Below are positions 35,340 through 48,200 of a stretch of 64,000 bases of DNA, one piece after another; position 1 is the first letter of the stretch, and the number at the start of each line of letters is the position of its first letter. The stretch is from Tubiluchus corallicola. Its lineage: Eukaryota > Priapulida > Priapulimorpha > Priapulimorphida > Tubiluchidae. The DNA is taken from NCBI GenBank assembly GCA_030141605.1, contig JAQGDQ010000001.1, positions 2,452,501 to 2,516,500 of the forward strand, given 5' to 3'. Position numbers and translations under genes: made by a program. The notes under the pieces were generated by a model. It was given only the letters and a program-made list of their open reading frames with translations. It did no database searches and was not told where the DNA came from.

Positions 35340-37498
35340 CACATTGTCAGCAATAACACTTAATTGAAGATTCTCAACAAGTAGATTCTTTCCAGGCAAG
35401 TCATGAATGATCACCTGATTCTGTTACACCATGCGTTGAAAGATTAAAATGTGTCCACATACTTTTATTGATAGACTAAGGCAGATGATTATGTGTAAAC
35501 TGTGCAGTACAACCCAACTTACTCTGCCAAACAGTTTGCAAGGTGCTTCCACAGCTAATTACCAAAATTCCAGTATTTCTTAGGACATCTTCACTCAAGT
35601 TGGACAGATGTATTTCTAGATATAAGTCTAGCCTGGTCGGAAAAGCAGGATGAATTCCCCAGTAGTGGCTAGAGTCTTAGAAAGGCAACAGTCACACAAC
35701 TGCCAATTGTAGTTCTCAGTTTTAGAGCTTCGTCAATTATTATTCATTTGCCAAGATTGGACTTTCTGAGAATTAATTGACGACTTGACTGGAGGATAAT
35801 TAAGTCAACAGGAAGCAACGCCAGCGACCAATGTGGACCAATGGGGTAGATTTGTTTGAGGTCTATTGCAGCTTGCCAAGAAGAGCCCATGTGCTATGGT
35901 TTACTAATTATTTTCTGTGGCACAAGCATGCTGAACAAGACTGTAGAATGTAGACCGGTTGTGAAATTTCAATGGGCTGCTGTTGTGCTGACTCAATGAT
36001 AGTAGAATGAATTTAATCAGTCTGTCTGGTGTTTCTCTCCTCTGCTGGTTAGGTTAAACAGATGAGATAAGGTCATAATTAATCTATTTTTTGGTATTTA
36101 TGCCTTTGTGCATTGGAAACTCGAGAGTTTGTTGTTGTTGTCGATAACTATCATGCGCTGCCACCTTTTAGGCCTTGAATGTAGCCTGTATTAAAATTTG
36201 TTAGCCTGTACTTACATGATTCAATCTGTTCACAAGCTATGCAGAATACAGTAAGACAGTAGGCTGCTACACTGTCTAGATGTTTGCTGTGAGCTTTCTC
36301 ATTTTTAGCCTAATATGATGTTCTGATGATTCCATAAAAAAATTAATGCAGTGACGTTTTCTGCAGTTCATGTTTGATGCCTGTAAAATGTAAATATCAG
36401 AGATTGTCAATATACATAAGTTCAATATGTTTATTATTCTTGCATTGCTAAAAAGAAGTTTAATTTCTATTTGATGTAACATTATGTAACCTTTGCAGCA
36501 TTGCATTTGCAATTTTGATGAAATTTGTAACATTTTTGTAATCCACACCTAGCTGATTGAATAGTTTGATCAGTTAATTATTTTCTAATTTTCTAATGAC
36601 ATCTGTCCTTGCAAAAGTGCTTTATTTTATTTTATTGGAATAAAATTAATAATCGTTAACAAAACAATGCGGAATTTAAGGTTTGATTTTCAGCATTCCG
36701 TCAGCTACAGTCAGGGTAGGAGTCTAGACTAGCTATGGGCTTACCATCTTATCAGCAGAGTGGACACTCGATGACGTTGCTTTCAGATGCAAGCCTTCTG
36801 CCACAACAAGGATTTATCATCACTCATCAGAAGGACATTATAATTTAATATTATTAATGTAACTATAGTGTAATTGTCAATTCCTAAATCTAATAATCTG
36901 GTTCATTACTTCATTTCTATTACTAATTATTCATATTTTTAGTTTTAGTTTAAATATATATATCACTGTTCTGAAAATAATTTTAATTTCATCTATAAGG
37001 CCTGCCCTATCAATAGGCAACAATTTTATTTTGTGGTGCACCGGTGGGTAGAAGCATCATTAACAAAAGCAAACCGTTGCGAAGATGATCCATGTTGCTA
37101 GACAGAGGTAAACTTAGTCTTAGCCAAGGAGATAAACAAAATTAATGAAATTTGAATATCATGATTATTCTCAAAATGATGATGTTTGATGCGAAAACTG
37201 GAATTTGTTAGTACTGTCAACAATTGTGTTTTTTGTTATCGTTGCCGTGAGACGCATCGTCACCAGTTTTAAGTTTGGGTCTGAATCTGTAGCTTGTGGT
37301 TTGCTACGCGCTCTCTGTGCTTTATCTCTCTCTCTCTGTTCAGTGTTGATGTTATTCCAAACTGGTATTGTCTTTGGTAGAGCTTCGAGTACAACTGGCT
37401 ATAAGGAGGAAAAACTTGCCATTGGAGGTAGTGAACATGACGTCGTTCGTGGATGTTTTTGGGGTACGTAGCGTTGCGTTTATTATCTTCTTGGTGTA

Positions 37499-38255
37499 CG
37501 GTAAAAATGATTCAAGTAAAAAGGGCACGGTAAAATGGCACAGGAAAAATCGCATATATGTTATTTTGATACAAATGATTTCTATAATTAGAAATTAAGA
37601 ATGCACTCAGTAGGAAGCAGATCTCTGCCAAAGCTAAACAATCCAAAACTTTTGCGTCTGATTCTTTTCATTAAAAAAATTTAACACAAAAATAAACAAG
37701 CAAACATACAAAAATGTACTGTATTGGTATTATATAGACTAGCAAAATATTCACAAAATAATTATTCATTAAATAGATTTATAATCAATAATGCACGAAT
37801 GATCTACATAGTGTTAATCTTCTTTTAACCATTAATTTTGGAATTGGAACTAACTCATAGTTGTTGTCCAGGTGGAAATAACAAAAAGGAAATACTAAAC
37901 ACTCCCCCTGAGACCTCCACAAAGTGCTTCACGAATGTTTTTCTTTTGCACATGGTATTCGGGCAGTTTTAGGAAAAAAGAACCAGCGAAAGTATTCCAT
38001 TTTTGCACCCTATGAGCTCTCCTTTCTTTACAAAGTTTCCTGGAAATCTGTTAAGTAGTTTTTGTGTTATAAGCTTACTGCCATTACTGCCAAACAAACA
38101 AAGTGTGTTGAAGCATAACGTCCTTTCCAGAAGTTGCAGTAACTAAAATAATTATCCCTTGTTGTAACCCTAACCCTAAACACAAATTTTATTAAATGTG
38201 CCATTGTTTCCCGTGCCATTTTTGCTGTTCCAATTTTTCCTGTGCCACTTTTACA
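37499..38255. mobile_element. AAAATGGCACAGG-ended repeat family, copy B (inverted relative to C)
   Basis: The left end has ACGGTAAAATGGCACAGGAA; the right end has CCGTGCCATTTTTGC and CCTGTGCCACTTTTAC. Read on the minus strand it follows copy C closely: AGGGTTAGGGTT near the start, GAAGCACTTTGTGGAGGTCT in the middle, and TAATGCACGAAT then GTAGGAAGCA near the end. It is non-coding. Confidence 0.75.
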
Positions 38256-39322
38256 GACAGTCAGTTTCTCGTTAGTCGCTTGTAAACTTTAAACTAAAGC
38301 TTGAAAGTAAAAGCAGTAATTTTTGGTCTTTCAGATAATATACAACTTACCAAAAGCCTAACATTAAAGTAAATCAAACAGTTAAATGTCTTTTTGATAA
38401 AAGAAGAAATTAAAATGTCCATAAAGCTCAAAAAATTCTTTATTTTTTAAGAAGTTAAAATACCCATTAATCTCAAAAAATTCTTTAAGAAAAAATAAAA
38501 CATTTTTGAGATTTATGAGCATTTTAACTTCTTCTTTTACGATTATGACCATGGCAAATCTCAGAAGAGTACCATCTTGTTTTACAGTTAAATTTTATTC
38601 AAGATTATGCAATTTGTGGTTCTTTACAAATAAGATAATCCTAAATTATAATTCATAGCCTGATTAAACATAATTATGGTAAAACGAGTGGAGACTGCAT
38701 TGTATGTCTTTTCATCCAGAAATGTCTTGCACATCTTAGTACGATTATTCAAATAAATTTCGTGAAAACCTGAATATGTAGTTGTAGAAAAATATGACTA
38801 AATTTAGAAAAACTAGAGAAACTGGGGCTGGATTCATGTATTGTGTTTTAGATTGTGTAAGCCAGAGTTAGGTCATGGATCAATTTTACTCGTAATATTT
38901 GTGTACTTTTCGTATGTAAGTTTTTCATGAACACACATTACCTCTGTGTTCAATTTTGTATCTGTCGTACAGCAGGCAGATATACACATGCAGCTTATGC
39001 ATGTTGAACTATTTGAGTGAACTTTGTGAAACACAAACTTATCTTAGTTACGTACGTAACTCTGAGACTGTTTGAGAACCACTTTTTATCTAAATATTTT
39101 ACTAGTTCCTTCAAATTTTATATAGCTAAAATGTAAAGAGAAGAAAAAAGAATGAGAAAGAGAGAACAGAAGAGATCAGGAGAAAAAAGAGAGGAGGCAA
39201 GAAGAAATTTATTTCATGTAAAAGCAGAGGTGGGACAGTGAATAATGAAAAGAAAATGAACAAACAAGGGTGAGAGAGAAAACGACAGAAAGAGAGAGAA
39301 AGGGAAGAAACAGAAAATGAGA

Positions 39323-39326
<4 letters not shown>

Positions 39327-39411
<85 letters not shown>
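39327..39411. repeat. (GA)n microsatellite, about 42 units
   Basis: An uninterrupted GA dinucleotide run of about 85 bases, set in a wider purine-rich region (39120-39330). Arg/Glu and Ser/Leu ORFs here are simple-repeat readings. Length is likely to vary between individuals. Confidence 0.97.
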
Positions 39412-39414
<3 letters not shown>

Positions 39415-39599
39415 TGTGAAAAGGAAGAGCTGTATAAGTGCACCTGGCAAATTCATATTAAAACAATTAATACTAACAATCATATTCAGCCTACCCAACT
39501 GCACAATTGAAGAATGCGCATTGCAGCAAATGAAGCCGCTGATTATAGCTTATTAGTTATTTTGGCTGTCACATAATACTAGCTAAACACTTCTAAGAT

Positions 39600-42272
39600 T
39601 CTCCATATTATAACAAAATGATTTATAGAAATTAACAAAGACGGCAAATTTTATACAGTTACAGTTTAGTATACAGTTATAGATTTAAAGTATTACGTTG
39701 AATATTTTTAACATCACTGTGCCTAGAAACAGTAGGATGTTCAGACATCAGCCCTTCATGTTTACAGCGTTACAATAGATAGGGAGAGACAAAAACACGT
39801 CTATCATCGTTGATGATCGTTGGCTAAAAGGATCCCCCTTATCCCGCAATAGTCTTAATCGAATTTTTAGGAGCAAGTCATGTACTGTGCGGGTGTGCGC
39901 AAGTACTACACCTAAAGATATGTACATGAATCATGCGTAAGCATGCACGATAAACACGGAATTTGGAGAACGTGTTACCTGAAATGGCTACAAATAAAGT
40001 TCGAAAGTTATTTGCCTAAGCATGCCAAGTTAGCCGTCCTACATGAATCCACGCCCCACCTGGTCTCCTAGAATGTGCTGCGTACCTTTAGATCAAGATT
40101 AACTTAATATCTTTTTGTCATTTTTCTTTGGAGCTGTCTTACGACCATAAAAGAGGTATCAGTAATGCATATTTTAAATATTCGTAGTCTTTCTTTCAAG
40201 AGAGCCAGCGCAACAGTTCATATTCTGTGTATCTGTAAACATAACCTTATTACTTTTAATACTTTGATCATCGTATTATTTCTAAGCCAAGGCCAAATAT
40301 AAGCTTGGTATGCAGTTGGCACCGAAACACTATTCGCTTACCTAGCGAGTATTCTCTAACTGACGAGCCGAAAATATTGCCTGCTGTTGAAAAATTTTCA
40401 ACAGAGGCATTTTGTAACTAATCATTTTTGTGCACGAACAATGCTGGTACTGACTTGTTTCATTCCAGTAAGCTTTCCAATATTTTGCAATGTGCACGGG
40501 CAGTTGCTGAAGGTGAAAGGTTATGTTAACCCAGCGAGGAGTTTGTGAGTGTAGACTGTAGATACACAAATGTGTTGTTGGCTTCAGATTACCGTCTCAC
40601 GATTATTATCAATCGCTGGAACTGACAAAAAGCTTATTTTTATCATTTAAGGCTGTTTGTTTCCAGATAGTAATTATCGGTATGACCAAAATAATGGGCA
40701 AAACAGCCTACTTTCTGTCGTTGACCTGGAATGGCAAAAACCAAACTATAAAAAGTTTGTTATAAAAAGAAAAATGAGAATAAGAAGTCATTTGTATGTG
40801 CATCACTTATCATCCGAATTCCATAGTCTACATTAATTTGCATTTATAGTGTAAACATTTGCGATCAGGCATCTACGCGATAGATAATTTTTAACTGAGT
40901 TTCATTGAAATAGTTTTGTAAATCAAGCATCAAAAGCAATTGAGTCAACTCCGTCAAAGTATTGAGTCGTGACACAATCATTGATGAAAAAAAATGTAAT
41001 AAACCTTTGTAAATTGTAAATGGCTACATGCAATGTATCATGTATAATTTTTGTAAACATATAGTAAAGACTGAGTATAATTTTTGTAAACATATAGTAA
41101 AGACTGACAGCATTTTTGAAATTGGGTTGTATAAGATAGCGGGCATAAACACTGCTGATCAAAATGGCAACTAATACCAAATATATGATGCGAATCATGT
41201 TTACTATGCCCTTGCTAGTTGTTTTTTGCAAACCACGTTTCCTCCAGTTCAGGGTCTTTGGCTAAACCACAAATTTTGTTAAGTACTTGTCTTGATTCCT
41301 CTGTGCAAGGATACGGCAGTAAAATACTTCTGCAAAGGTTTTAACAATAGTAAAATTGTAAATGCTTTTAATCTGGAGCGTTTGGTCTTCTGACTCTGAG
41401 TTATCCTTTTAAAAGTATGTTGAGCACGTGTATATAATATGGCTTTGCTGAACATTAGAAAGTATAAATGTAGGAACAATGCTTAGCCTGATATTTTAGA
41501 TCTACGCGTGCTAGGTACGCTTCTCATTTTACCTGTCCGATTTTTACCTGAATTGACAAGAAAATAATCTGTGGTTGCAACGATTATGTTCTAGCTATTG
41601 TCGTTTCTGGCGCGTGTACGTCAGTTTGTCAAGTAGAGATTGCGATCTATTAGTTGGCAGTTGCACATATGGGTCACTTGGTCAGATGATTTGATTTTTG
41701 TAGTGCTCTGACTTTGTGGGTGTGTGTTTATGCTGACCTTTAGTTATTAGTTAAAGTAAATTTTCCGCGACATTGCTTATAACAATTCTGCGTAAAGAAG
41801 AAATGTCTTTTCATGACAGTTCTGTTGTACTAATTTACTCTGCGGTGTGTATGACCAACTAGATCTGCTCAAGACTAAACCGCGCGTCATATTTAATTTG
41901 ATTTAATTGCACATCTGTGTTTAATTGATAATCGATTGGAGTATCGAAAGTAGCTAAATTTGGCAGTTTCTTTGCAGTTTGCTAGAACTTTTAACAATGA
42001 TATTCAAGTGTTTCACATTTTTGAATGGTGGTGGTAAATTCGAACGCTGAAAGTTAAACGGTGTAACAGTTTTTACTGAGATTTACTGTACAAGTTTCGG
42101 TACAGGCCAATGCATGTGAGCTTTGTTCGCGAAAACAAGGACATTAGTGAAGATTATAAATTTGAGAATTTGTTTGCAGTTCCCTATTTATTTTTTATAA
42201 TCACTTCTTCGATATCAAATAATATTGTTTTACGTTTGTCAAAAATAAAAAAAGGAATTTTGATGTTTTATA
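39600..42272. other. Upstream region of the NOSTRIN orthologue
   Basis: No coding exon recognised. It should hold the main promoter and 5' UTR. Apart from the 33-base duplication, no core promoter element could be assigned with confidence. Confidence 0.4.
41042..41108. repeat. 33-base tandem duplication
   Basis: GTATAATTTTTGTAAACATA and the next 13 bases (TAGTAAAGACTGA) occur twice in a row, starting at 41042 and 41075. It lies in the region upstream of the NOSTRIN orthologue. Confidence 0.85.
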
Positions 42273-45200
42273 ATGGAAGTGGTAAATTCGGATAAAAGAA
42301 ATTTAATAATTTCCGACGTGTCGAAGTTGTTGAAAAGCATTCGACAAAAGCCTCGCCATGTACCGGAGTCAACTCTGAAGCGAGCAAAAACCATGTACAA
42401 ACCCAGTCCATTTCGCTATCCCAAGAGGCGGCGTCATAATAGCGAAACAGATATGGCTAGGTTTCAGCGGGGAAGTGTCCCAAGCATAAGTATTCCTATC
42501 TCAAAGTTACAGCAATCTGTGGTAAGTTGTTGAAGAGGTGTTTTATACGTATGTAGTTAAAAATGGCGCAGGAAAAAATTGCGCGAACGGAAATGTAGGT
42601 AAAAATGACACAGGAGAAAATGCCATAGCAAAAATGGCGCAGGAATAAATGGTACCAAAAAAATGGCACAAATGGAAAAGTATGTAAAAATGGCACACTT
42701 CGTAAAATATTAGTTTAGGGTTAGGGTTACTGTAGGGGGGAATTACTTTAGTTATTTTTACCACTACCAAAGAAGTTATACTTAACACAGTTTGTTTGTT
42801 CGTTTGTTTGTTTGTCTGTTTGTTTTGTTATTTTTGCCTGTTATGGCAGTACACGTATTACATAAAACTACTTATCAGAAGAGTATAGTGTGCCAAAAAG
42901 GGAATTTTTTTGCAAAACTTGGCCGAACACCATGTACAAAAAACATTCACGAAGCACTTTGTGGAGGTCTCAGAGGGAGTGTTTAGTACTTCTTTTTTAT
43001 TATCTTTACCTGGACGAACAACCACGAGTTACTTTCAGTTTCCATTTTAAGAAATTCTCGCTTGCAAAACTGTGGAACACTGTTTATACCCTTTGCTTAT
43101 TAATGTGTATAGCCTTAGAAGCTGACTTGGTATACAAATACGTATACATTTGTCAGTATATTAACATCGTCGAAATTAATGGTTAAAAAAGGCAAATAAA
43201 CACTATGTGGCATATTCGTGCATTATTGACAACAAACCTGTTTAATGAACAAAATATTTTGTGAGTCTTTTGCTAGTCTATATGATAACAAGACGGGTAG
43301 ATTTTGTATATTTGGTTGTTTATCTTTGTTTTACGTTTTTAGTAAAAAATCAGTCGAATAAGTTTAAGGTTTGGCTTTGGAGGAAATGTTTGCTTCCTAC
43401 TGAACGCATTCTAGTTTTATTATAGAAATCAGTTTCATCAAAATAACGTATTTGCCTTTTTTACCTGTGCTGTTTTTTCCTGGGCCATTTTTACCTGTGT
43501 CATTTTTACTGCTATTACTGAGATCACTGTTTTTGTGTATCTTCTCATCAACTCTTTCTTTTTGTTCGTTTTTTTGATTGTAGATGCTTTGGAACGAATG
43601 GCTTTTGTTATAAATGATTGCAAATAAATTTGCTACTTTTGCATTCGAATTGACCTAATCAAAAAACGGTAATATTTCCAGTCTATTTTCATTATTTCAG
43701 TCTATTTACTTAAATTCCTGCAAGGAACTTGTCGGCGTTCGTCCCTAGAACGATTCGACACTTTTTCAAAACATTTCTTGCTAAGTTGTTAAAACAGCTT
43801 GTTAAACAATTATATATAGCAATGCATAATTATCATCGATGGCATTTGTAACATGAGTTATTAGTTGGAGTTTCACAGGTTTTTTAAATAAATGTTCAAA
43901 AAGCGAGCCCACCCACAAAAAGCGAAAATGAAGTAAAATGTGTCACTGAACAAATTGTATTCAAAGAGTGGAATTTTTATGACATTAAAACTGATACTAG
44001 TTTTTGTTTGTATATATGTTGCACAATTTATAATTAAGTTTTCACTTGCAAATAACTATGACTCGCTCTCCTTGCGCAACTGTCTGTCTGTTTCACAAGG
44101 TCGAAGTAGATTTTTATTATTATCTATAGGTGCGAATTATAGTCTATTATAATGTTAATTATCTAACATAAGCCTAATTGCATTTTCATGGTGAAAGAAC
44201 ACCTATAATAGTCTTAGCTCATTTAGTTGATACAGCTTTACTGTATGAAGCAAGTTTTTTGTGAAACTTTATATCCACTTGCGCAGGTTTAATACCAGTT
44301 TTCCGTGCTCCGATTTGCACCTGCAGTATCGTAATTTCCAGCTTAATAATTATCAGTTATTTGCTTCGCTGTGTGTAGCGGCAATGCATGTCTGATTTCA
44401 GAAAATTAGCCTGTCCAACTATTTTAGTATAATAAGAGCAGTGACAGGAGGTCATACGTGTTGCAGCGTTGTTGTTTTAGAATGCAGACGATTTTTATAA
44501 TGCATCGTGAAATGTGAGGGATTGGTGTATGCTGAAGTGAAATTACACAGGGCAATTAGTGGCACACGAGTTAGTAAATGATAAATGTAAACAAGTTACA
44601 ATGTATGCGTCTACACACAATTTACTTCAGGACTCGCCTTTGTCTAATGAGAAAGATGTTCGTAGAAAAACAATGGGAAGATACGAACTGCGAGTAAGTG
44701 AAAGTATTGGGAAAATGTGTGCCGCACTGTGCTGCTTCAGTTTCTTTAGAGTTGTAGAAGTAACTTGCTTAGAAAGCTTCAAAAGAAAATTGAGACATAT
44801 GATTACTATCACACATATTCCTGTCTAACTTGCAATTCTCATACATCATGTACATGGCGTAACAATATTCTGTTGTTAATTTGTAAAATGCAGTAGCGAG
44901 TTGCCTTGGGGCATTGGCAAAGCTTTTAGTAAAAATAATGTGCAAATTATAATTACTGGAATTAAGGCATTTCTACAGGATGTATGTTTTTACTGAAAAC
45001 AATGATGCTGTACTAGTTTAGAAATTGTTCAAGTTTAATAGAAGGGAGCTTTATAGTCCCAGCTTTAAATGATCCAGATGAACAAAAGCATTTCATTGGA
45101 TTACGTTCATAAATGGAAGGATAAACCATTACAGCTAACCCGTGACTGTGCTTAAAATCATCACTAAAATGGTTGACTTAAAATGAATTAAAAGCTTAAA

Positions 45201-48200
45201 AGCAACCATTGCCAGCGAAATTTTTATGTAGTAACCCTAGTATTGCGTTAGGACTCGACCACATTTCAGCTACATAGATAGAGGACTTCATCTCTCTGAT
45301 GGGTACACGGACACACGAAACGTTTCACGGTAGTTCAATAGTTCTATATTTTGAAAATTTCAGAACATAGATGATTTTTATATTATGGCTGGTTTTGATG
45401 TCAATTCTTTTAAGATTCTCCCAAAACCAAAGAGGACTTCTTTTATTGATTTAAATCATTCAAATCGTATATTGTCATCTAGCGAATTTAAAAGTCAAGT
45501 AGGCTATTTGGCGGTTCCTATATGTGCATAACTAGCTGTTTGAAGAAGGTGTCTGATATCTAATGGGAAATTAATAAAATTAAATCAAGCTTAATAAAAC
45601 GTAAGCTAACACAAAAAATAGGTGAATGAGCTTTTGTGTATTGTAGTTGTACTAATTGGGGTAGCTGTATTATTTGCTGGGGAAGTTAAAGAGGTTGTGA
45701 CGGTTGTGTCAAAATTGGAACATCAAAGTTTGTTACGTTTTTAAAAGAATTAAGTGACAATCATTGTCTTTATAATTTTAAATATATAATAGCGCCAAAT
45801 AAATACTTTGCTGTATTTGAAGTCTTTGTTGCGTACTTACATGAAGCATGTAAGTCACTTGAGCTATCCACAATGTTTCACAGTTTTTTGCATTTATAGG
45901 GCATCCAAGGCTTCGACGAGGTGCGAAAATATATAAGAAGTGGGGAAGAGTTTTGCAAGGAGGTTGCCTCTTATATCAGTGAAAGGTATGCTTCTTTTAT
46001 CTTAAACCAAGTTGTGTGACACATGCTCCTGGTATATTTCATCATTGCGTTCTATATTTATGTATTTTCAGCAAAATATTTTCTAAAAGTCTTTTCGTAA
46101 ACATATCGTTCTTCTAGTCTTAACCAAATCATAGATTAAGTGCAACACACTATTTTAAGAATAATTGTGAACAAGAATACATATCTATAGTGGGAATTAA
46201 TTATTAAATCTTGAATTAGGTACCTTGCTTTTGCCTGAAAACTAAAGGAACTGATTTGATGATTTTTATTATTACTTTTATGTGATTTGTTCCAGGGCTG
46301 AATGTGAGCTTAATTATGCAAAAGGATTATCGAAAATTGTAACTAAGCTGCAGAAGACCACCTCAGCCAGTATAGGGTATGTAAAAGGCATTACTGTGTA
46401 AACTTTGGCATTAAATGACTAAACCTTACTGCAATGGTCTGGTTGTCCATAATTTAGGCGTTTGCTCAAGTGATTTAACTCTCTCCAGTTTGCAATTTTT
46501 TGTTAAGTTGTTGCTTTTGTAAGTTTTGTTGTTATATGTTATAGTTATGTATAGTTATATGTAGTTATCATGTCATGGGTTAAAAACTATAAATAACAAT
46601 AACAATATTTAAATTAATGCTGTTAAAGTTGAAACACTAATGAGTTTACCTTAAGTCTTGCGTTATTAAAACCAATAGCAAATAACATCAGTCAGAAACA
46701 TCAATAAAAAAGTGAAATTTTGTTTGCCTTCTAATATATATTTTTAAAGTACATTGTATTAACTATTAACTACTTTATGACTTGTTTGAGCTTTGCATGT
46801 GATAATAATAGCCAATCGTTGTATCGTATAACATGGTTATCCATTCTTTCAAATAGATGCATAATACATGTATCAATGAAAATCTCTTTCACCGCTGTAT
46901 TACATATTCTGTGTAATGTGTCTGTGTAGCTAAAATAGGTCAATAGTTTATTCATGATTGTTATTATCATTAAAGTTCTATAATTGATAAAATTTGCACC
47001 CAAGTGAGCGGAGATGGCTCTGCAGCTTATTAAAGCAGCACTATTATTTCACACACTATTGCTTAGCCTTTCACGATCTTTTCCCAGCTTTATTTTGCAC
47101 CTGCTTATTGATGTATTTATAAAAGCTTGTTGTACAAAAAAGGAGCAGCCTGGGCAATTACAACAGGAACCATTGTGCATTGTCGTCTCTACTTCCTCTT
47201 TCATGAAAAGATTGACCTCATGATCCGAGTTGCTTGCTTTTTGGACAAATTGCCAACATTTTTATAATCGTGTTCATGTTCTGGGTGGCTAGTTGTCTGC
47301 TATACCTTGCATATCTTTGATTACTGACATTTCACTTCATAGCAATTAATCCTAATAATATATTAACGAAATGTAATTTTTAGCAATAATAATTTACATT
47401 TTGCAATTTTATAGACTTTCATAATCATTCTTATATTTTATATATTAATATATATACCGCATCATGTGCTGTATACACAGTAATTTGACATTATTAACCA
47501 CAGGAAACGTAATTATGGTGCCAATGACACTAACACAGATGTATTCTTTCTAATCACTACTAAAGTACACAATGAGTAGCTGGTGAATAACTCATTAAAT
47601 ATTTGATTTATATATTATGATTAAAACTTATTAATCTATTCTTATATAATATCTATATTATACAGCATATCTAGCTTATAAGATTGTAACACCTGTTGAA
47701 AATTAGGTAAGACAATGTGATTTCGATGGTCAGTCTTCAAGGTTAGTAGCTTAGTACAAAGACATTGAAAATGCGTTTGTGCAAAAACCCGTAATGAGTT
47801 AATATACGTGTGCGCCTAAATGTTATTAAAAGCCAATGTTTGGTTTGCAACTTGCTTTGGTATCAACATAATAATCATCTGTTTGCTTGAGCAAACTTAG
47901 ACTCTTGATATAGCCTTTAGAAAAGGAATGACTCCATGTATAAATTAACAATATAATCTAACAACACAAGAGTCTCGACTTAGGATCTAGAGAAATACAG
48001 TAAATGCATACTGGCAATGCTAAATGCAGCTTTGCAAAATGTTCTTGGATACTAGTTTAATATGCTGTATGCTTAATGTTGTAGACAGCTTTCATAGGTT
48101 CCACTGTAAGAGAATATTCAGTCATAAATCAATATATTATTTTACCAACCGACATACTTTGTTTTTTTACAGATTGATAAAGTGTAAGGTAAATTTATAA

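Noticed and set aside
39126-39556. Arg-Glu and Ser-Leu repeat ORFs of 79-105 codons
   Set aside because: They are readings of the (GA)n microsatellite in different frames and strands.
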